Shown here: positions 8,436 to 17,563 of the stretch, piece after piece | Position numbering within the stretch: the stretch's first letter is position 1 | Layout: every line of letters starts with the position of its first letter | The notes under the pieces: generated by a model | Database searches by the model: none | What the model was told of the DNA's origin: nothing | The model's input: only the letters and a program-made list of their open reading frames with translations | Source: Acidovorax sp. 107 | GTDB taxonomy: Bacteria; Pseudomonadota; Gammaproteobacteria; Burkholderiales; Burkholderiaceae_C | Length of the DNA stretch: 64,000 nt | Assembly: GCF_003058055.1 (NCBI RefSeq) | Contig: NZ_QBTZ01000001.1 | Location: forward strand, 2,296,501 to 2,360,500 | Direction: 5' to 3' | Position numbers and translations under genes: made by a program

Positions 8436-9146
8436 ATGTCCTCCGCCACTTTTGCCCCATTGCCCCCTGGCGACCGCTCCGCCGGGGCCGACACTGGGCC
8501 AGCCTCCGTCGCGCCCACCACCCGCCCCAACTCCGCCCTTCCTGCGCGTTCGCGGCGCGCCGCTACGGCGGCGGGTGAAGTGGGCGACGTACGCGCCCGC
8601 ATCCTGGACACGGCGTCGCGCCTCTTCTACGAACGCGGCGTGCGCGCCGTGGGGGTGGACCTGGTGGTGCTGGAAGCCGCCGTGGCCAAGACCAGCCTGT
8701 ACCGCTATTTCCCCACCAAGGACGACCTCATCGTGGCGTTTCTGGAGCGGGAAGACGTCGACTTCTGGGCCACGTGGGATGGGGTAGCCGCACAGTTCCG
8801 CGAAGACCCGGCGGGCGAGCTGGATGCGCACATGGTCTGGATCGGCGAGCGCCTGGCCCGCTCCAACTACCGGGGCTGCCCGCAGATCAATGTGGCGGCA
8901 GAATTTGCCGAGCAGGATCACCCCGCCCGTCTGGTCTCGCAACGGCACATGCAGGCGCTGCGCCAGCGGCTGCGTGCCATCGCCGTTCGGCTGGATGCGG
9001 CCGACCCGGACCGGCTTGCCGCCCAACTGGCGGTGCTGGTCAACGGTGCCTTCGTGAGCGCTGGGCTGCTGAGCGCAGAAGAAGGCACGGGCGTGTTGCG
9101 CGCCGCGCTGAAGGCCTTGCTGGCAAGCGCGCAAGCCAAGGGCTGA
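8436..9146 (+). CDS. TetR-family repressor
   Basis: A 236-residue regulator. The TetR helix-turn-helix domain is at about residues 52-100 (RILDTASRLFYERGVRAVGV, then AVAKTSLYRYFPTKDDLIVAFLE), followed by a helical ligand-binding domain. The first about 45 residues are proline- and alanine-rich and not part of the family domain, so the real start could be further in (the conserved part begins near residue 50), though ATG 8436 fits the operator spacing. It lies divergent to the oxidoreductase gene and probably represses both it and itself. Confidence 0.88.
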   Translation: MSSATFAPLPPGDRSAGADTGPASVAPTTRPNSALPARSRRAATAAGEVGDVRARILDTASRLFYERGVRAVGVDLVVLEAAVAKTSLYRYFPTKDDLIVAFLEREDVDFWATWDGVAAQFREDPAGELDAHMVWIGERLARSNYRGCPQINVAAEFAEQDHPARLVSQRHMQALRQRLRAIAVRLDAADPDRLAAQLAVLVNGAFVSAGLLSAEEGTGVLRAALKALLASAQAKG

Positions 9147-9405
9147 CCTGGTCATCACGGCGGGGAATCCGCCTTGCTGCCCACGGGCTCGCGCTTCAAG
9201 ACCGCAGTGTCCGCAACGGGCCGGCCCACCCGCAGGTCCCCGACCAACATGCGCGAGCGCAACCCACCCCCAGCGACAGCAGTCCGACGTGACAGCATCC
9301 TATTGGCCCTGCCCCGCCGAGGCCCTGCTGGCTCCGCCTGTCCCGCCACGGATGCAACCAAGCGTTTCCGCGTGGCACAATCGCGCCGCTGCCCTCGGGC
9401 GGCAC
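9147..9405. other. Intergenic stretch before the cytX riboswitch
   Basis: About 260 bases with no convincing gene in any frame. It should contain the promoter for the TPP-riboswitch/cytX transcript and the end of the tetR transcript; I see only a short GGCGG/CCGCC hairpin near 9159-9173, without a T-run. Confidence 0.4.
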
Positions 9406-9522
9406 GCTAGGGGTGTCCCGCCGTGTGCGGGGCTGAGATCACACCCTTTGAACCTGTTGCACACCGGCCGTAAGAACGTCTGACGGCGATGTGCGTGAGA
9501 TCATCCTCGCGCAGGGAAGCCA
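9406..9522 (+). promoter_or_regulatory. TPP riboswitch (THI element) upstream of cytX
   Basis: Conserved TPP-aptamer blocks appear in order: AGGGGTGTCC (9409-9418), GGCTGAGA (9430-9437), ACACCCTTTGAACCTG (9441-9456) and, after an unusual insertion, ATCATCCTCGCGCAGGGAAG (9500-9519). In canonical switches the AACCTG block is followed almost directly by the P5 hairpin with ATAATG; here about 35-40 bases intervene and can form an extra helix (TGCACA near 9457-9463 with TGTGCG near 9490-9495, and CCG/CGG pairs inside). The P5 equivalent would be CGTGAG-ATCATC-CTCGCG. Located about 100 bases before cytX; gene control probably acts on cytX translation or transcription when thiamine pyrophosphate is bound. 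Confidence 0.85.
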
Positions 9523-9620
9523 AGTCCGCCGAAGCCACGCCCCGCAACGCTAATCGCTGCCGCCGGGTGCCAGCCGCCCGGGCCGCCCCTGCTCTGTATG
9601 CCTGTCTACGGAGCCGTCCG

Positions 9621-10907
9621 ATGCCTGTCCACACCACCGCGCCCGCTGCCGCCACCAACGAAGCGCTGGCCCCTGTCTCATCCGACCGCCGCGTCTTCCA
9701 GTGGCACGACCACGCCTCGCTTTGGTTCAGCCTGGGCGTGGGCCTGCTGGTGATGCAGGTGGGTGCCTACCTGATGCCTGCACTGGGCACCAAAGAGGCA
9801 CTGATTGCCATCATCGCCGGCTCCATCGTGGGCGCAGGACTGCTGGGCTGGGTCGCCAAGCTGGGTTGCGACAGCGGCCTGGCCAGCGCGGGGCTGATGC
9901 ACGCCGTGTACGGCCGCACGTTTGCCAGCCTGCCCATCATCCTGAACATCGTGCAGCTGGTGGGCTGGGGCACGTTCGAGCTGGTGGTGATGCGCGATGC
10001 CACCGTGGCCATCGGCCAGCAGTCGGGCGCCATGGCCGGTGCCCACTGGCAGGTAGCGGCCACGCTGCTGTGGGGCGGCGTGGTGATGCTGCTCATCAGC
10101 GGGTCGATGGTGCAGCTGGTGCGCAAGCTGATTGCGCGCATTGCGCTGCCGCTGGTGGTGCTATCGCTGCTGTGGCTGTCGTGGCAGTTTTTGTCGCTGA
10201 CACAAGCGCAAGGCCTTGAAGCGCTGTGGACGCGCAAGGGCGAAGGCGGCATGGGCGTGTTGCCCGCACTCGACTTGGTGATCGCCATGCCCATCTCGTG
10301 GCTGCCGCTGGTGGCCGACTACGCACGCCATGGCAAGAACGGTGGCTCTGCGCTGCGGGGCACCTGGCTCGGCTATGCGCTGGCCAACATCTGGTGCTAC
10401 AGCCTGGGTGTGCTGGTGGCGCTGACCTTGCCCAGCCAAGACCTGGTGCAGGCGCTGCTGCTGGCCCAGGGCGGGCTGATTGCGCTGTCGCTGATCCTGA
10501 TCGACGAAGTGGACAACGCCTATGGCGACGCGTACTCGGGCGCGGTGTCGGCCCACAGCCTGCTGCCGCGCTGGGGCGTGCGTGGCTGGGGCCTGCTGGT
10601 GGCTGCGTTGTGCACGGCGCTGGCGCTGGTGCTGCCCATGCACAGCCTGGAACCATTTCTGCTGCTGCTCAGCTCGGTGTTTGTGCCACTGTTTGGCGTG
10701 ATCCTGGGGCGCCTGGCGTTTGGCGCCCAGGCCACCGCCCTGCTGGCGACGGCGCGCAAGGTCCACGGCGTGCCCGTTGCGATCTGGCTGGCGGGCATCG
10801 CGGTGTACCACCTGGCCCCCAAGGTGCTGCCTGATGCGGGCTCCGCCCTGCCCGCGTTGGTGTTCAGCTTTGTGCTGGCCTGGGCGACAAGGCCCAAGGC
10901 ACGCTGA
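9621..10907 (+). CDS. cytX: NCS1-family thiamine-precursor (HMP) transporter CytX
   Basis: Integral membrane permease of 428 residues from the nucleobase:cation symporter-1 family, with about 12 hydrophobic segments starting at DHASLWFSLGVGLLVMQVGAYL. Predicted to import hydroxymethylpyrimidine, the thiamine pyrimidine precursor. The assignment to CytX rather than another NCS1 permease rests on the TPP riboswitch directly upstream and on thiD/thiO/thiSGE nearby. I chose ATG 9621 (MPVHTTAPAAATNE): the in-frame upstream ATG at 9489 lies inside the riboswitch, and a GGAG occurs ten bases before 9621. No thiC is seen in the window, so salvage plus the local ThiD would complement synthesis elsewhere. 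Confidence 0.85.
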   Translation: MPVHTTAPAAATNEALAPVSSDRRVFQWHDHASLWFSLGVGLLVMQVGAYLMPALGTKEALIAIIAGSIVGAGLLGWVAKLGCDSGLASAGLMHAVYGRTFASLPIILNIVQLVGWGTFELVVMRDATVAIGQQSGAMAGAHWQVAATLLWGGVVMLLISGSMVQLVRKLIARIALPLVVLSLLWLSWQFLSLTQAQGLEALWTRKGEGGMGVLPALDLVIAMPISWLPLVADYARHGKNGGSALRGTWLGYALANIWCYSLGVLVALTLPSQDLVQALLLAQGGLIALSLILIDEVDNAYGDAYSGAVSAHSLLPRWGVRGWGLLVAALCTALALVLPMHSLEPFLLLLSSVFVPLFGVILGRLAFGAQATALLATARKVHGVPVAIWLAGIAVYHLAPKVLPDAGSALPALVFSFVLAWATRPKAR

Positions 10908-10918
10908 ATCGCCAAACA

Positions 10919-10980
10919 CTATCAAAAGAGGAGCGCTCAGCGCATGATTGACTAGCGCTTGAGCCTCAAAACACCCAAAA
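10919..10980 (+). repeat. Dispersed ATAGCT/GCGCTT repeat, copy between cytX and thiD
   Basis: Fits the family layout CTATC - AGCGC - loop (ATGATTGA) - TAGCGCTTGAG - CTCAAAACACC. The central ATAGCTGCT block is degraded to GAGGAGCGCT. It fills the convergent gap between cytX and thiD. Confidence 0.6.
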
Positions 10981-10986
10981 ATCGCT

Positions 10987-11850
10987 CTACGGCGCCTGAA
11001 ACACCCGCTGCGCCACCGGCGCGTAGCCGTGGTTGAGGGGGCCGTGGCCTTGCCCGGTGGTGACATCCGCCCCGGCAGCAATGGCCCCAAGGATGTAGGC
11101 GCGCGCCTGCTCCACGGCCTGCTGCAGCGGCAGGCCCAACGCCAAATGGGCAGCAATTGCGGACGACAAGGTGCACCCCGTGCCATGTCCGTTGTGGGTG
11201 GCAATGCGTTGTGACTGCAACCGGTGCCCCTGGGCCCCGCTTTGAACGCTCAGTACATCCACCACCCAGTCGCCGGGCAAGTGCCCTCCCTTGACCAAGG
11301 CGGCGCGGGCGCCCAGTCGCAGCAGGTCCTGCGCCGCCACCTCCAGCGCCTCCACGCCCTCGATGCTGCGCCCCAGCAGCCATCCGGCCTCGTCCAGGTT
11401 GGGCGTGACCACCTCGGCCAGCGGGAACAGTTCCTTGACCAGGACCGCCACCGTCTCCTGGGCGATCAGCCGGTCGCCGCTGGTAGCCACCATCACGGGG
11501 TCCAGCACCACGTGCGGCAGCCGGTAGGTCCGAATGGCGTCGGCCACCACGTGCACCACGTCGGGTGAATGCAGCATGCCGATCTTGACGGCGTCCACGC
11601 CAATGTCCTGCACCACGGCGTCGATCTGGGCCTTGAGCATCTCGGGCGGAATGCCGTGGATACCCGTCACCCCACAGGTGTTCTGGGCTGTGATGGCGGT
11701 GATGGCGGTCATGCCGAAGCAACCGAGCGCACTGAAGGTCTTGAGATCGGCCTGGATGCCCGCGCCGCCGCCGCTGTCAGAGCCGGCAATGGAGAGCACG
11801 CGTGCGTAGCGGCGGCCCGTCGAGGGCAAGGGGGTCATCGATGAAATCAT
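10987..11850 (-). CDS. thiD: Hydroxymethylpyrimidine/phosphomethylpyrimidine kinase
   Basis: Phosphorylates HMP and HMP-phosphate to HMP-pyrophosphate for thiamine synthesis. 287 residues, with the ribokinase-fold signatures [20 protein letters not shown] near the N-terminus, [29 protein letters not shown] and the anion-hole/catalytic [21 protein letters not shown] 11850 ([19 protein letters not shown]) or the inner ATG 11838 could be the start; neither has a clear ribosome site. It is convergent with cytX and divergent from the thiO riboswitch; the thiamine operon genes face away from it. Confidence 0.93.
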   Translation of the reverse strand: MISSMTPLPSTGRRYARVLSIAGSDSGGGAGIQADLKTFSALGCFGMTAITAITAQNTCGVTGIHGIPPEMLKAQIDAVVQDIGVDAVKIGMLHSPDVVHVVADAIRTYRLPHVVLDPVMVATSGDRLIAQETVAVLVKELFPLAEVVTPNLDEAGWLLGRSIEGVEALEVAAQDLLRLGARAALVKGGHLPGDWVVDVLSVQSGAQGHRLQSQRIATHNGHGTGCTLSSAIAAHLALGLPLQQAVEQARAYILGAIAAGADVTTGQGHGPLNHGYAPVAQRVFQAP

Positions 11851-11923
11851 GGCAAAAATTATGGCCTATGCGCCAGGTCAAAACGGCACGTCAGGGGGAT
11901 GTGCTGTAATTCATTTTCCGGAC

Positions 11924-12052
11924 GAAACAGGGGTGTCCCGCCATATGGTGTGCGACTGAGAAATACCCTGGGGCCCGCGCAGAACCTGCGCACTGCGGCA
12001 CACGCAGCAGCCCCGCTACCCGATCCAGGTCATGCTGGCGTGGGGAGTTTCC
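11924..12052 (+). promoter_or_regulatory. TPP riboswitch upstream of thiOSGE
   Basis: P1 pairs GAAAC (11924-11928) with GTTTC (12047-12051). Conserved blocks: AGGGGTGTCCC, GACTGAGAAATACCC (11954-11968), then a long GC-rich P3 extension (GGGGC...GCCCC), ACCCGATCCAGGTCATGCTGG (P4/P5) and CGTGGGGAGTTTCC. The P5 loop reads GTCATG instead of the common ATAATG. About 60 bases before the thiO start, so it controls the whole thiO-thiS-thiG-thiE operon. Confidence 0.92.
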
Positions 12053-12114
12053 ACCAACGGTGCCCCCGTTTTGTCCATGGCTGCATGCCACTACACGGAC
12101 ACACCGACGGAGCT

Positions 12115-13248
12115 ATGTCACTTCAACCTTCTTCCTTTGTCATTCTGGGCGCGGGCCTGATGGGCCGTTTGCTGGCCGTGGAACTGGCGCGCCAGGGACA
12201 CCGTGTGGACATCTACGACGCGGGCAGCCCTGCGGCCGAAAATTCGGCGGCCACCGTGGCAGCAGCCATGCTGGCCCCTCTGGCCGAATCGGCCATCACC
12301 GAACCAGGTGTGGTGCGCATGGGGCACCATGGCCTGACCCGCTGGCCCGAGCTGCTGGGCGCCCTTGCCCAGCCCGTGTTTTTTCAGCAGGCAGGCACGC
12401 TGATCGTGTGGCACCGCCAGGACGCGGCAGAAGCCCAGCGGTTCACGCGCCAGCTGGAGAGCAACCAGCGCACCGTGCCCGAGCTCCCCGCACTCAAAAG
12501 CCTCGACAGCCATGCCCTCGCGCAAGCCGAGCCCTCGCTAGCCCACCGCTTTGCGCAAGGCCTGTACCTGCCCGGCGAAGGCCAGCTCGACAACCGCCAG
12601 CTCCTGGCGGCGCTGGTGGTGGAGATGGAGCGGCTGGCCGTGCGCGCGCACTGGCACACGCCCCAGTCGCCCGAAGCCTTCACCACCGGCGCGCCGGGCC
12701 AGCCTGACTGGGTGCTCGACTGCCGGGGCCTGGGCGCCAAGGCCCAGTGGAGCGCCTTGCGCGGTGTGCGCGGCGAAGTGGCACGCATTCACGCGCCCGA
12801 CGTCACCCTGCAACGTCCCACACGGCTGGTGCACCCCCGCTACCCCATGTACATCGCCCCCAAGCAGGACAATATGTTTGTGATTGGTGCCACCGAGATC
12901 GAGTCTGACGACCGGTCCCCCGCCAGTGTGCGCTCCACCCTGGAACTGCTGAGCGCCGCCTATGCGGTCCACCCCGGCTTTGCCGAGGGCCGCATTCTGG
13001 AACTGGCCACCCAGTGCCGCCCCACGCTGCCCGACAACCTGCCGGCCATCCGCCAGACGCGCCCAGGCGTGCTGGAGATCAATGGCCTGTACCGACATGG
13101 CTTCATGATCGCGCCCGCCATGGTGGACGTGACCCTGGAGGTGCTGAACACGGGACAATCGGCGCTGTCCGAACGTTTTGACCTCCGGGTGGAACTGGAG
13201 CCCACCGCCCCAGCCCCGACCGGAGTCTCAGCCCCCGCATTTGCATGA
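12115..13248 (+). CDS. thiO: Glycine oxidase ThiO-like FAD oxidoreductase
   Basis: Oxidises glycine to iminoglycine, the nitrogen and carbon donor for the thiazole ring. 377 residues of the DAO family: FAD-binding FVILGAGLMGRLLAVELARQGH at about 8-29, ATVAAAMLAPLAE in the active region, and C-terminal IGATEIESDDRS and GLYRHGFMIAPAM. ATG 12115 (MSLQPSS) is preceded by CGGAG; the frame is open upstream through the riboswitch, but those codons belong to the leader. First gene after the TPP riboswitch, overlapping thiS by four bases (ATGA). Confidence 0.9.
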   Translation: MSLQPSSFVILGAGLMGRLLAVELARQGHRVDIYDAGSPAAENSAATVAAAMLAPLAESAITEPGVVRMGHHGLTRWPELLGALAQPVFFQQAGTLIVWHRQDAAEAQRFTRQLESNQRTVPELPALKSLDSHALAQAEPSLAHRFAQGLYLPGEGQLDNRQLLAALVVEMERLAVRAHWHTPQSPEAFTTGAPGQPDWVLDCRGLGAKAQWSALRGVRGEVARIHAPDVTLQRPTRLVHPRYPMYIAPKQDNMFVIGATEIESDDRSPASVRSTLELLSAAYAVHPGFAEGRILELATQCRPTLPDNLPAIRQTRPGVLEINGLYRHGFMIAPAMVDVTLEVLNTGQSALSERFDLRVELEPTAPAPTGVSAPAFA

Positions 13249-13442
13249 ACATTTCGATCAACCAAGTCCCGCACGAACTGCCCGAGGGTGCCACCGTGGC
13301 CGATGCCGTGGCCGCGATAGAGGCGCGCCCCCCATTTGCCGTGGCGGTAAACACCACCTTTGTGCCCAACACCCGCTACGCCGCGCACCCCCTGCAACCC
13401 GGTGATCGCGTGGAGATCATCTCCCCGGTGACGGGCGGTTGA
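13245..13442 (+). CDS. thiS: Sulfur carrier protein ThiS
   Basis: Ubiquitin-fold sulfur carrier of 65 residues ending in the required Gly-Gly (SPVTGG), whose C-terminus is thiocarboxylated to deliver sulfur to the thiazole. N-terminal MNISINQVPHELPEG and the conserved AVAVNTTFVP segment fit ThiS. Translationally coupled to thiO (ATGA overlap) and 21 bases before thiG. No thiF adenylyltransferase is present in the window. Confidence 0.95.
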   Translation: MNISINQVPHELPEGATVADAVAAIEARPPFAVAVNTTFVPNTRYAAHPLQPGDRVEIISPVTGG

Positions 13443-13463
13443 GCCCCTCTTTTTCCCTTCGTC

Positions 13464-14273
13464 ATGACACAGTCTTCAAGCCCTGACGCCCTGGTCCTGT
13501 ACGGCCAGACCTTCCACAGCCGCCTGTTGCTGGGCACTTCCCGCTACCCCTCGCCTGCGGTGCTGGAAGCCTCGGTGCAGCGCGCACAGCCCGCCATGGT
13601 CACGGCCTCGCTGCGCCGCCAGGGCAGCAATCCGGCCGAAAGCGGCAGCAGCTTCTGGGAGTTGCTGCGCAAGCTCAATGTGCCCGTGCTGCCCAACACC
13701 GCTGGCTGCCACAGCGTGCAGGAGGCCATCACCACCGCACAGATGGCGCGCGAAGTGTTCGACACCCCCTGGATCAAGCTGGAACTGATCGGCGACGACT
13801 ACACCCTGCAGCCGGACACACTGAACCTGGTGGGTGCGGCAGAACACCTCATCAAGGAAGGCTTCCAGGTGCTGCCCTACTGCACCGAAGACCTGGTGCT
13901 GTGCCAGCGCCTGGTCGATGTGGGCTGCCAGGCCGTCATGCCCTGGGCCGCCCCCATTGGCACGGGCCGTGGTCCGGTGAACCCCTACGCACTGCAGACA
14001 CTGCGTGAGCGCCTGAACGTGCCCATGCTGGTGGATGCGGGCCTGGGCCTGCCCTCGCACGCCTGCCAAGTGATGGAATGGGGCTACGACGGCGTGCTGC
14101 TGAACACGGCCGTAGCACTGGCCCAAGACCCGGTGGCCATGGCTGGCGCATTCGCCGATGCGGTGAATGCCGGGCGCGCCGCACGCCGGGCTGGTGCCAT
14201 GTCGGCGCAGGACGCCGCGCAACCCAGCACGCCCGTGTTGGGCACACCGTTCTGGCACCACGCCCATGCCTGA
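13464..14273 (+). CDS. thiG: Thiazole synthase
   Basis: TIM-barrel enzyme forming the thiazole phosphate from deoxyxylulose phosphate, iminoglycine and ThiS-thiocarboxylate. 269 residues with [17 protein letters not shown], the [20 protein letters not shown] segment, [15 protein letters not shown] with the Schiff-base lysine region, [12 protein letters not shown] and [12 protein letters not shown]. Complete and slightly longer than the roughly 255-residue norm through a C-terminal tail that overlaps the start of thiE by eight bases. Confidence 0.95.
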   Translation: MTQSSSPDALVLYGQTFHSRLLLGTSRYPSPAVLEASVQRAQPAMVTASLRRQGSNPAESGSSFWELLRKLNVPVLPNTAGCHSVQEAITTAQMAREVFDTPWIKLELIGDDYTLQPDTLNLVGAAEHLIKEGFQVLPYCTEDLVLCQRLVDVGCQAVMPWAAPIGTGRGPVNPYALQTLRERLNVPMLVDAGLGLPSHACQVMEWGYDGVLLNTAVALAQDPVAMAGAFADAVNAGRAARRAGAMSAQDAAQPSTPVLGTPFWHHAHA

Positions 14274-15162
14274 TACCGCCGCCCTGGCGCAAGCCATTCT
14301 TGCGCACCATGCAGACACCTTTGCCGGGTTCACGCCCGAGCCCGTGCCCGCCCCCACATCACAAGACCCTACCTACCTGGCAGCGTTGCAGGCCTGCAGT
14401 GCCCTGGGTTTCATTGCCCACGACGCCGAGTGCCTGGCCCGCGCCTGGCAGGCGCGTGCACAGCGGACGGGGGTGATGGATGCAGCACATTGGCCCGATG
14501 AGCCAAGAGATTTTGGCCTGCAGCCCACGCCGCGCGTCCGCCAGTTCGCCCCCTGCCCCGAGCGCCTGGGCCTGTATGCCGTGCTGCCCGACGCTGCCTG
14601 GGTGGGTCGCATGGCTCTGGCGGGTGTCCCCACCGTGCAACTGCGCTTCAAATCCGACGATAGCGAGGCCATCGCACGTGAAGTGCGGGCCGCAGTGCAG
14701 GCAGTGCAGGACACCGGTGCGCTTCTGTTCATCAACGACCACTGGCGTACGGCCATCGACGCTGGTGCGTACGGTATCCACCTGGGCCAGGAAGACCTGG
14801 ATGCACTCTCTGCGGACGAATTGCAAACGCTGCACCGCTCAGGGCTTCGCCTGGGAGTCAGCACCCACGGGTATGCCGAGATGGTGCGAGCCGATGCGGT
14901 GGGCCCCAGCTACGTCGCCATGGGCGCCGTGTTCCCCACCACCCTGAAAAAGATGGCCACCGCACCGCAGGGCGTGGGCAGGCTGGGGGTATATGCGCGG
15001 CTGATGCGCCACTACCCGCAGGTAGCCATCGGAGGAATCAGTGCCGAACAGCTCCCCCAGGTGCTGACCACCGGGGTGGGCTCGGTGGCGGTGGTACGGG
15101 CGCTGGTCAACGCGCCCGATCCTGAAGCATCGGCGGCAAAGTTGATGGCGCTCATGCGCTGA
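14266..15162 (+). CDS. thiE: Thiamine phosphate synthase with N-terminal extension
   Basis: Joins HMP-pyrophosphate and thiazole phosphate to thiamine phosphate. The ThiE barrel occupies about residues 98-298 ([80 protein letters not shown]). It is preceded by about 95 residues ([20 protein letters not shown] onward) with no counterpart in the roughly 210-residue family standard. The start ATG 14266 overlaps thiG. The extension has normal codon use and no stop, so it seems part of the protein. Confidence 0.88.
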   Translation: MPDTAALAQAILAHHADTFAGFTPEPVPAPTSQDPTYLAALQACSALGFIAHDAECLARAWQARAQRTGVMDAAHWPDEPRDFGLQPTPRVRQFAPCPERLGLYAVLPDAAWVGRMALAGVPTVQLRFKSDDSEAIAREVRAAVQAVQDTGALLFINDHWRTAIDAGAYGIHLGQEDLDALSADELQTLHRSGLRLGVSTHGYAEMVRADAVGPSYVAMGAVFPTTLKKMATAPQGVGRLGVYARLMRHYPQVAIGGISAEQLPQVLTTGVGSVAVVRALVNAPDPEASAAKLMALMR

Positions 15163-15223
15163 GGGGATGGCGGGGCGACCATCGGCGCCCCTCACTTTCA
15201 CCACCACCTAAAACCCACAACCT

Positions 15224-15246
15224 GGCAGCCCCCCGCATGGGCTGCC
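15224..15246 (-). terminator. Possible terminator between thiE and the FimV-like gene
   Basis: GGCAGCCC (15224-15231) and GGGCTGCC (15239-15246) form an 8-bp stem. On the minus strand it is followed after some bases by GGGTTTT, so it could end the FimV-like transcript; the T-run is not adjacent, so confidence is low. Confidence 0.35.
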
Positions 15247-15271
15247 GCTCGCAGCCCGGCGTTAGGCCTAC

Positions 15272-17491
15272 CTACTTTCGATCGCCCTTCTTCATCTGCT
15301 CCAGTTCGAGGCGCAGTTCCATCAGGTCGTTCTCCATGCCAAAGCCAACGGCTTGGCCTGCTGGTGGTGGCGACGTCACGGGCACCGGAGGCAGATCGCT
15401 CAGCGTGAGGTGTGGGGGGTCTGACAGATCCAGGTCGAGCGGAATACTGCGCGAGTCTGGGCCCACAGACGTATGGGGACCAGGGGCCGCCGCAGCAAAG
15501 GGCGCGGGCGCAGGTGCCTGCTGGGCCTTCATCGCGAAGTCAAACTCCAGACTCGCAGCCAGCGAATCCAGTGGCAAGTCGTCGTGCGGCGCCACCACTG
15601 GCGCTGGAGCCGGCGACGCGACCAAGGCCTCTGACGGCGGTGGAAGCAGCGGTGTCGTGCGCTTGCGCGGCGGCGGAGCCCCCCGCGCGCTGGCGGGAGT
15701 AGTCTGCGCAATCGCCAGCAGGAGCAGCAAATCATCATAGGCCGCCAGATCAAACGGCTCCACAGCCTCGGCACCCGTGCGGCGGAACAGGAACTTCTCC
15801 AGCAATCCCAGTACCGCAGACGTGGACCACTCGGCCTCGATCTCGGCGAGCGCGTCGGTGTAGTGATACAGCATGCGGCCCGTGCGGTGGAAGCCCGCAA
15901 ACTCCGGCACCTGGGCGTTGAACGCCTGCATGAATTGCATGCGCAATTGCGCAAATTCATCCACGCGGCTGAGCGTGTGATACAGCCGCAACAGCTCGAG
16001 GTAAGCCAGCGGTGACGTCTCGCGGTGCTGGGCAATGTGGTGCTTCAGAACCTCGATGGCCTGCTGGTGCTCACCAACAGAGACAAAAAATTCGGCCTGT
16101 TGCTGGATGTCGAACAGTTCTTCGGGGTTGACGATGTGGGGTGCTACCGCAGCGGCTGGCGGGGCAAAAACGGGCTTGGCCTGCAAGGGAGCGGGGGCGC
16201 TCGCCGCAGGGCGGGTTGCCACAAAGCGTGGCTCCATCGTTGCTGTAGCCACCGTGTTGGGTGCCAAGGCGGCGGGCTCTGAGCTCACTGCCGCGGCACG
16301 GGGCTGGGTTTCAGACGGCAGCCACGTGTCACCGGGGTGGGGAGTGAGACCCAGCGCCTCTTCGTGTGCCGCCGCATCGCCACGCACACCCAAAGCCACG
16401 GAATCTCGCCAAGCCCGCACGGCCTTGTCAGAGGCACTGCGTACCCGCGACCACATCCATGCCACGCCTAACAATGCCAAGAGCAGCAGACCACCCAGCG
16501 CGTACACCAACGTCGCGGGAAAACGCTCCTGCTCCATCGACGCCAGTTGTTGCTGCAACCGGGCAGCGGCAGCGCGGTCTTGGGCCGCCTGCGAACGCAG
16601 CGCGGCGGTATCTGATTCCAGCGCTTTCAGACGCTCGCCGTCTTTCTGCAGTTCATCCGGCTGCACATTCAAAGATTTCCATACCGCCGCTGCCTGCGTG
16701 CGCGCTGCCGATGCCTCCTCGGACGGCGGCGCGGGCAGCTGGGACGTGGACCGCAACGCCACGGGGCCGTCCAGCGAAGTATCCAGAGGCTCGACCACCA
16801 GACGGGAACGCACGGCGGGCGCGGTGCCGGCACCCGCTGACTTGCCAGGAGCGGCGGCTGCCACGCGCGCTGCGGGCTTCGCTGCTGCCGCAGAGCCCGT
16901 CGCACGGCTGGCTGCGGTGGAAGGCCGCGCAGCCCTCGCAGGCACAGCTACCTTGCCACTGGGTCGGGTGCCTTGCGCAATACCGGCCGCCGCTGCGGAG
17001 GCGGCAGCAGCGCCACCACCCACCGAGGGCACAGGCTGCGACTCTGTCACTGCTCCAGGGCTGGCAGCGGGAAGCCGCGAAAGGTCGACCGGGGAGGCAG
17101 AAGCAGACCGGGTCACGGTCGTTGGCAATTCCGACAGGAAGGTGTAGCCGCGTGTGGTTTTGCCGTTGCACCCTGCCGACAGGGTGACGGTGAGCACGGG
17201 CTCATCCAGCGACACCGAAGCCAGCACGCGGACCCCCGAAGGACGCCCTCGCACCTCGGGCAGGGGAATCACACGCACCTTGCTGTCGCTGATGGCGTTG
17301 TCGCCCGCCACCAGCTTGGCGGTGACACAGGAGGACGCTACATCCGTCCCCGGGTCGGGTTGCAGCTCGAACGACAGATCGACAGGAGCGCCCAACACGA
17401 CCGTACCACTGCCGCTCCCCAGAGACAGCGCCGAAGCACCGGCTGCGAGCGCCCACAATCCTGGCCCAACAATGGTGTTACGGATATTCAC
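15272..17491 (-). CDS. FimV/HubP-like polar membrane protein
   Basis: About 739 residues. Visible order: a signal-peptide-like start (NIRNTIVGPGLWALAAGASALSLG), a periplasmic beta-rich domain to about 125 similar in character to the FimV N-terminal domain, a long Ala/Pro-rich linker (about 125-260), a coiled coil (about 280-322), one transmembrane segment (LVYALGGLLLLALLGVAWMW, about 328-347), and a cytoplasmic part with TPR-like helices (EELFDIQQQAEFFVSVGEHQ onward, about 456-530) and an acidic tail. FimV proteins act in type IV pilus assembly and cell-pole organisation. I see no LysM motif, which most FimV proteins carry, so this may be a shorter paralogue. Start GTG 17491 puts the signal peptide at the N-terminus; ATG 17554 is the alternative. 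Divergent from the next gene. Confidence 0.65.
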   Translation of the reverse strand: MNIRNTIVGPGLWALAAGASALSLGSGSGTVVLGAPVDLSFELQPDPGTDVASSCVTAKLVAGDNAISDSKVRVIPLPEVRGRPSGVRVLASVSLDEPVLTVTLSAGCNGKTTRGYTFLSELPTTVTRSASASPVDLSRLPAASPGAVTESQPVPSVGGGAAAASAAAAGIAQGTRPSGKVAVPARAARPSTAASRATGSAAAAKPAARVAAAAPGKSAGAGTAPAVRSRLVVEPLDTSLDGPVALRSTSQLPAPPSEEASAARTQAAAVWKSLNVQPDELQKDGERLKALESDTAALRSQAAQDRAAAARLQQQLASMEQERFPATLVYALGGLLLLALLGVAWMWSRVRSASDKAVRAWRDSVALGVRGDAAAHEEALGLTPHPGDTWLPSETQPRAAAVSSEPAALAPNTVATATMEPRFVATRPAASAPAPLQAKPVFAPPAAAVAPHIVNPEELFDIQQQAEFFVSVGEHQQAIEVLKHHIAQHRETSPLAYLELLRLYHTLSRVDEFAQLRMQFMQAFNAQVPEFAGFHRTGRMLYHYTDALAEIEAEWSTSAVLGLLEKFLFRRTGAEAVEPFDLAAYDDLLLLLAIAQTTPASARGAPPPRKRTTPLLPPPSEALVASPAPAPVVAPHDDLPLDSLAASLEFDFAMKAQQAPAPAPFAAAAPGPHTSVGPDSRSIPLDLDLSDPPHLTLSDLPPVPVTSPPPAGQAVGFGMENDLMELRLELEQMKKGDRK

Positions 17492-17563
17492 AATTAATTT
17501 TGTTTTCGGTCTGAAGGATTCTTGCACATAAGTCCCAGATAAGGCCAGAGCCATAATGCCGCT

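Noticed and set aside
15237..17147. Plus-strand frames overlapping the FimV-like gene
   Set aside because: Ala/Arg-rich shadows; the minus-strand frame shows signal peptide, membrane helix and TPR pattern.
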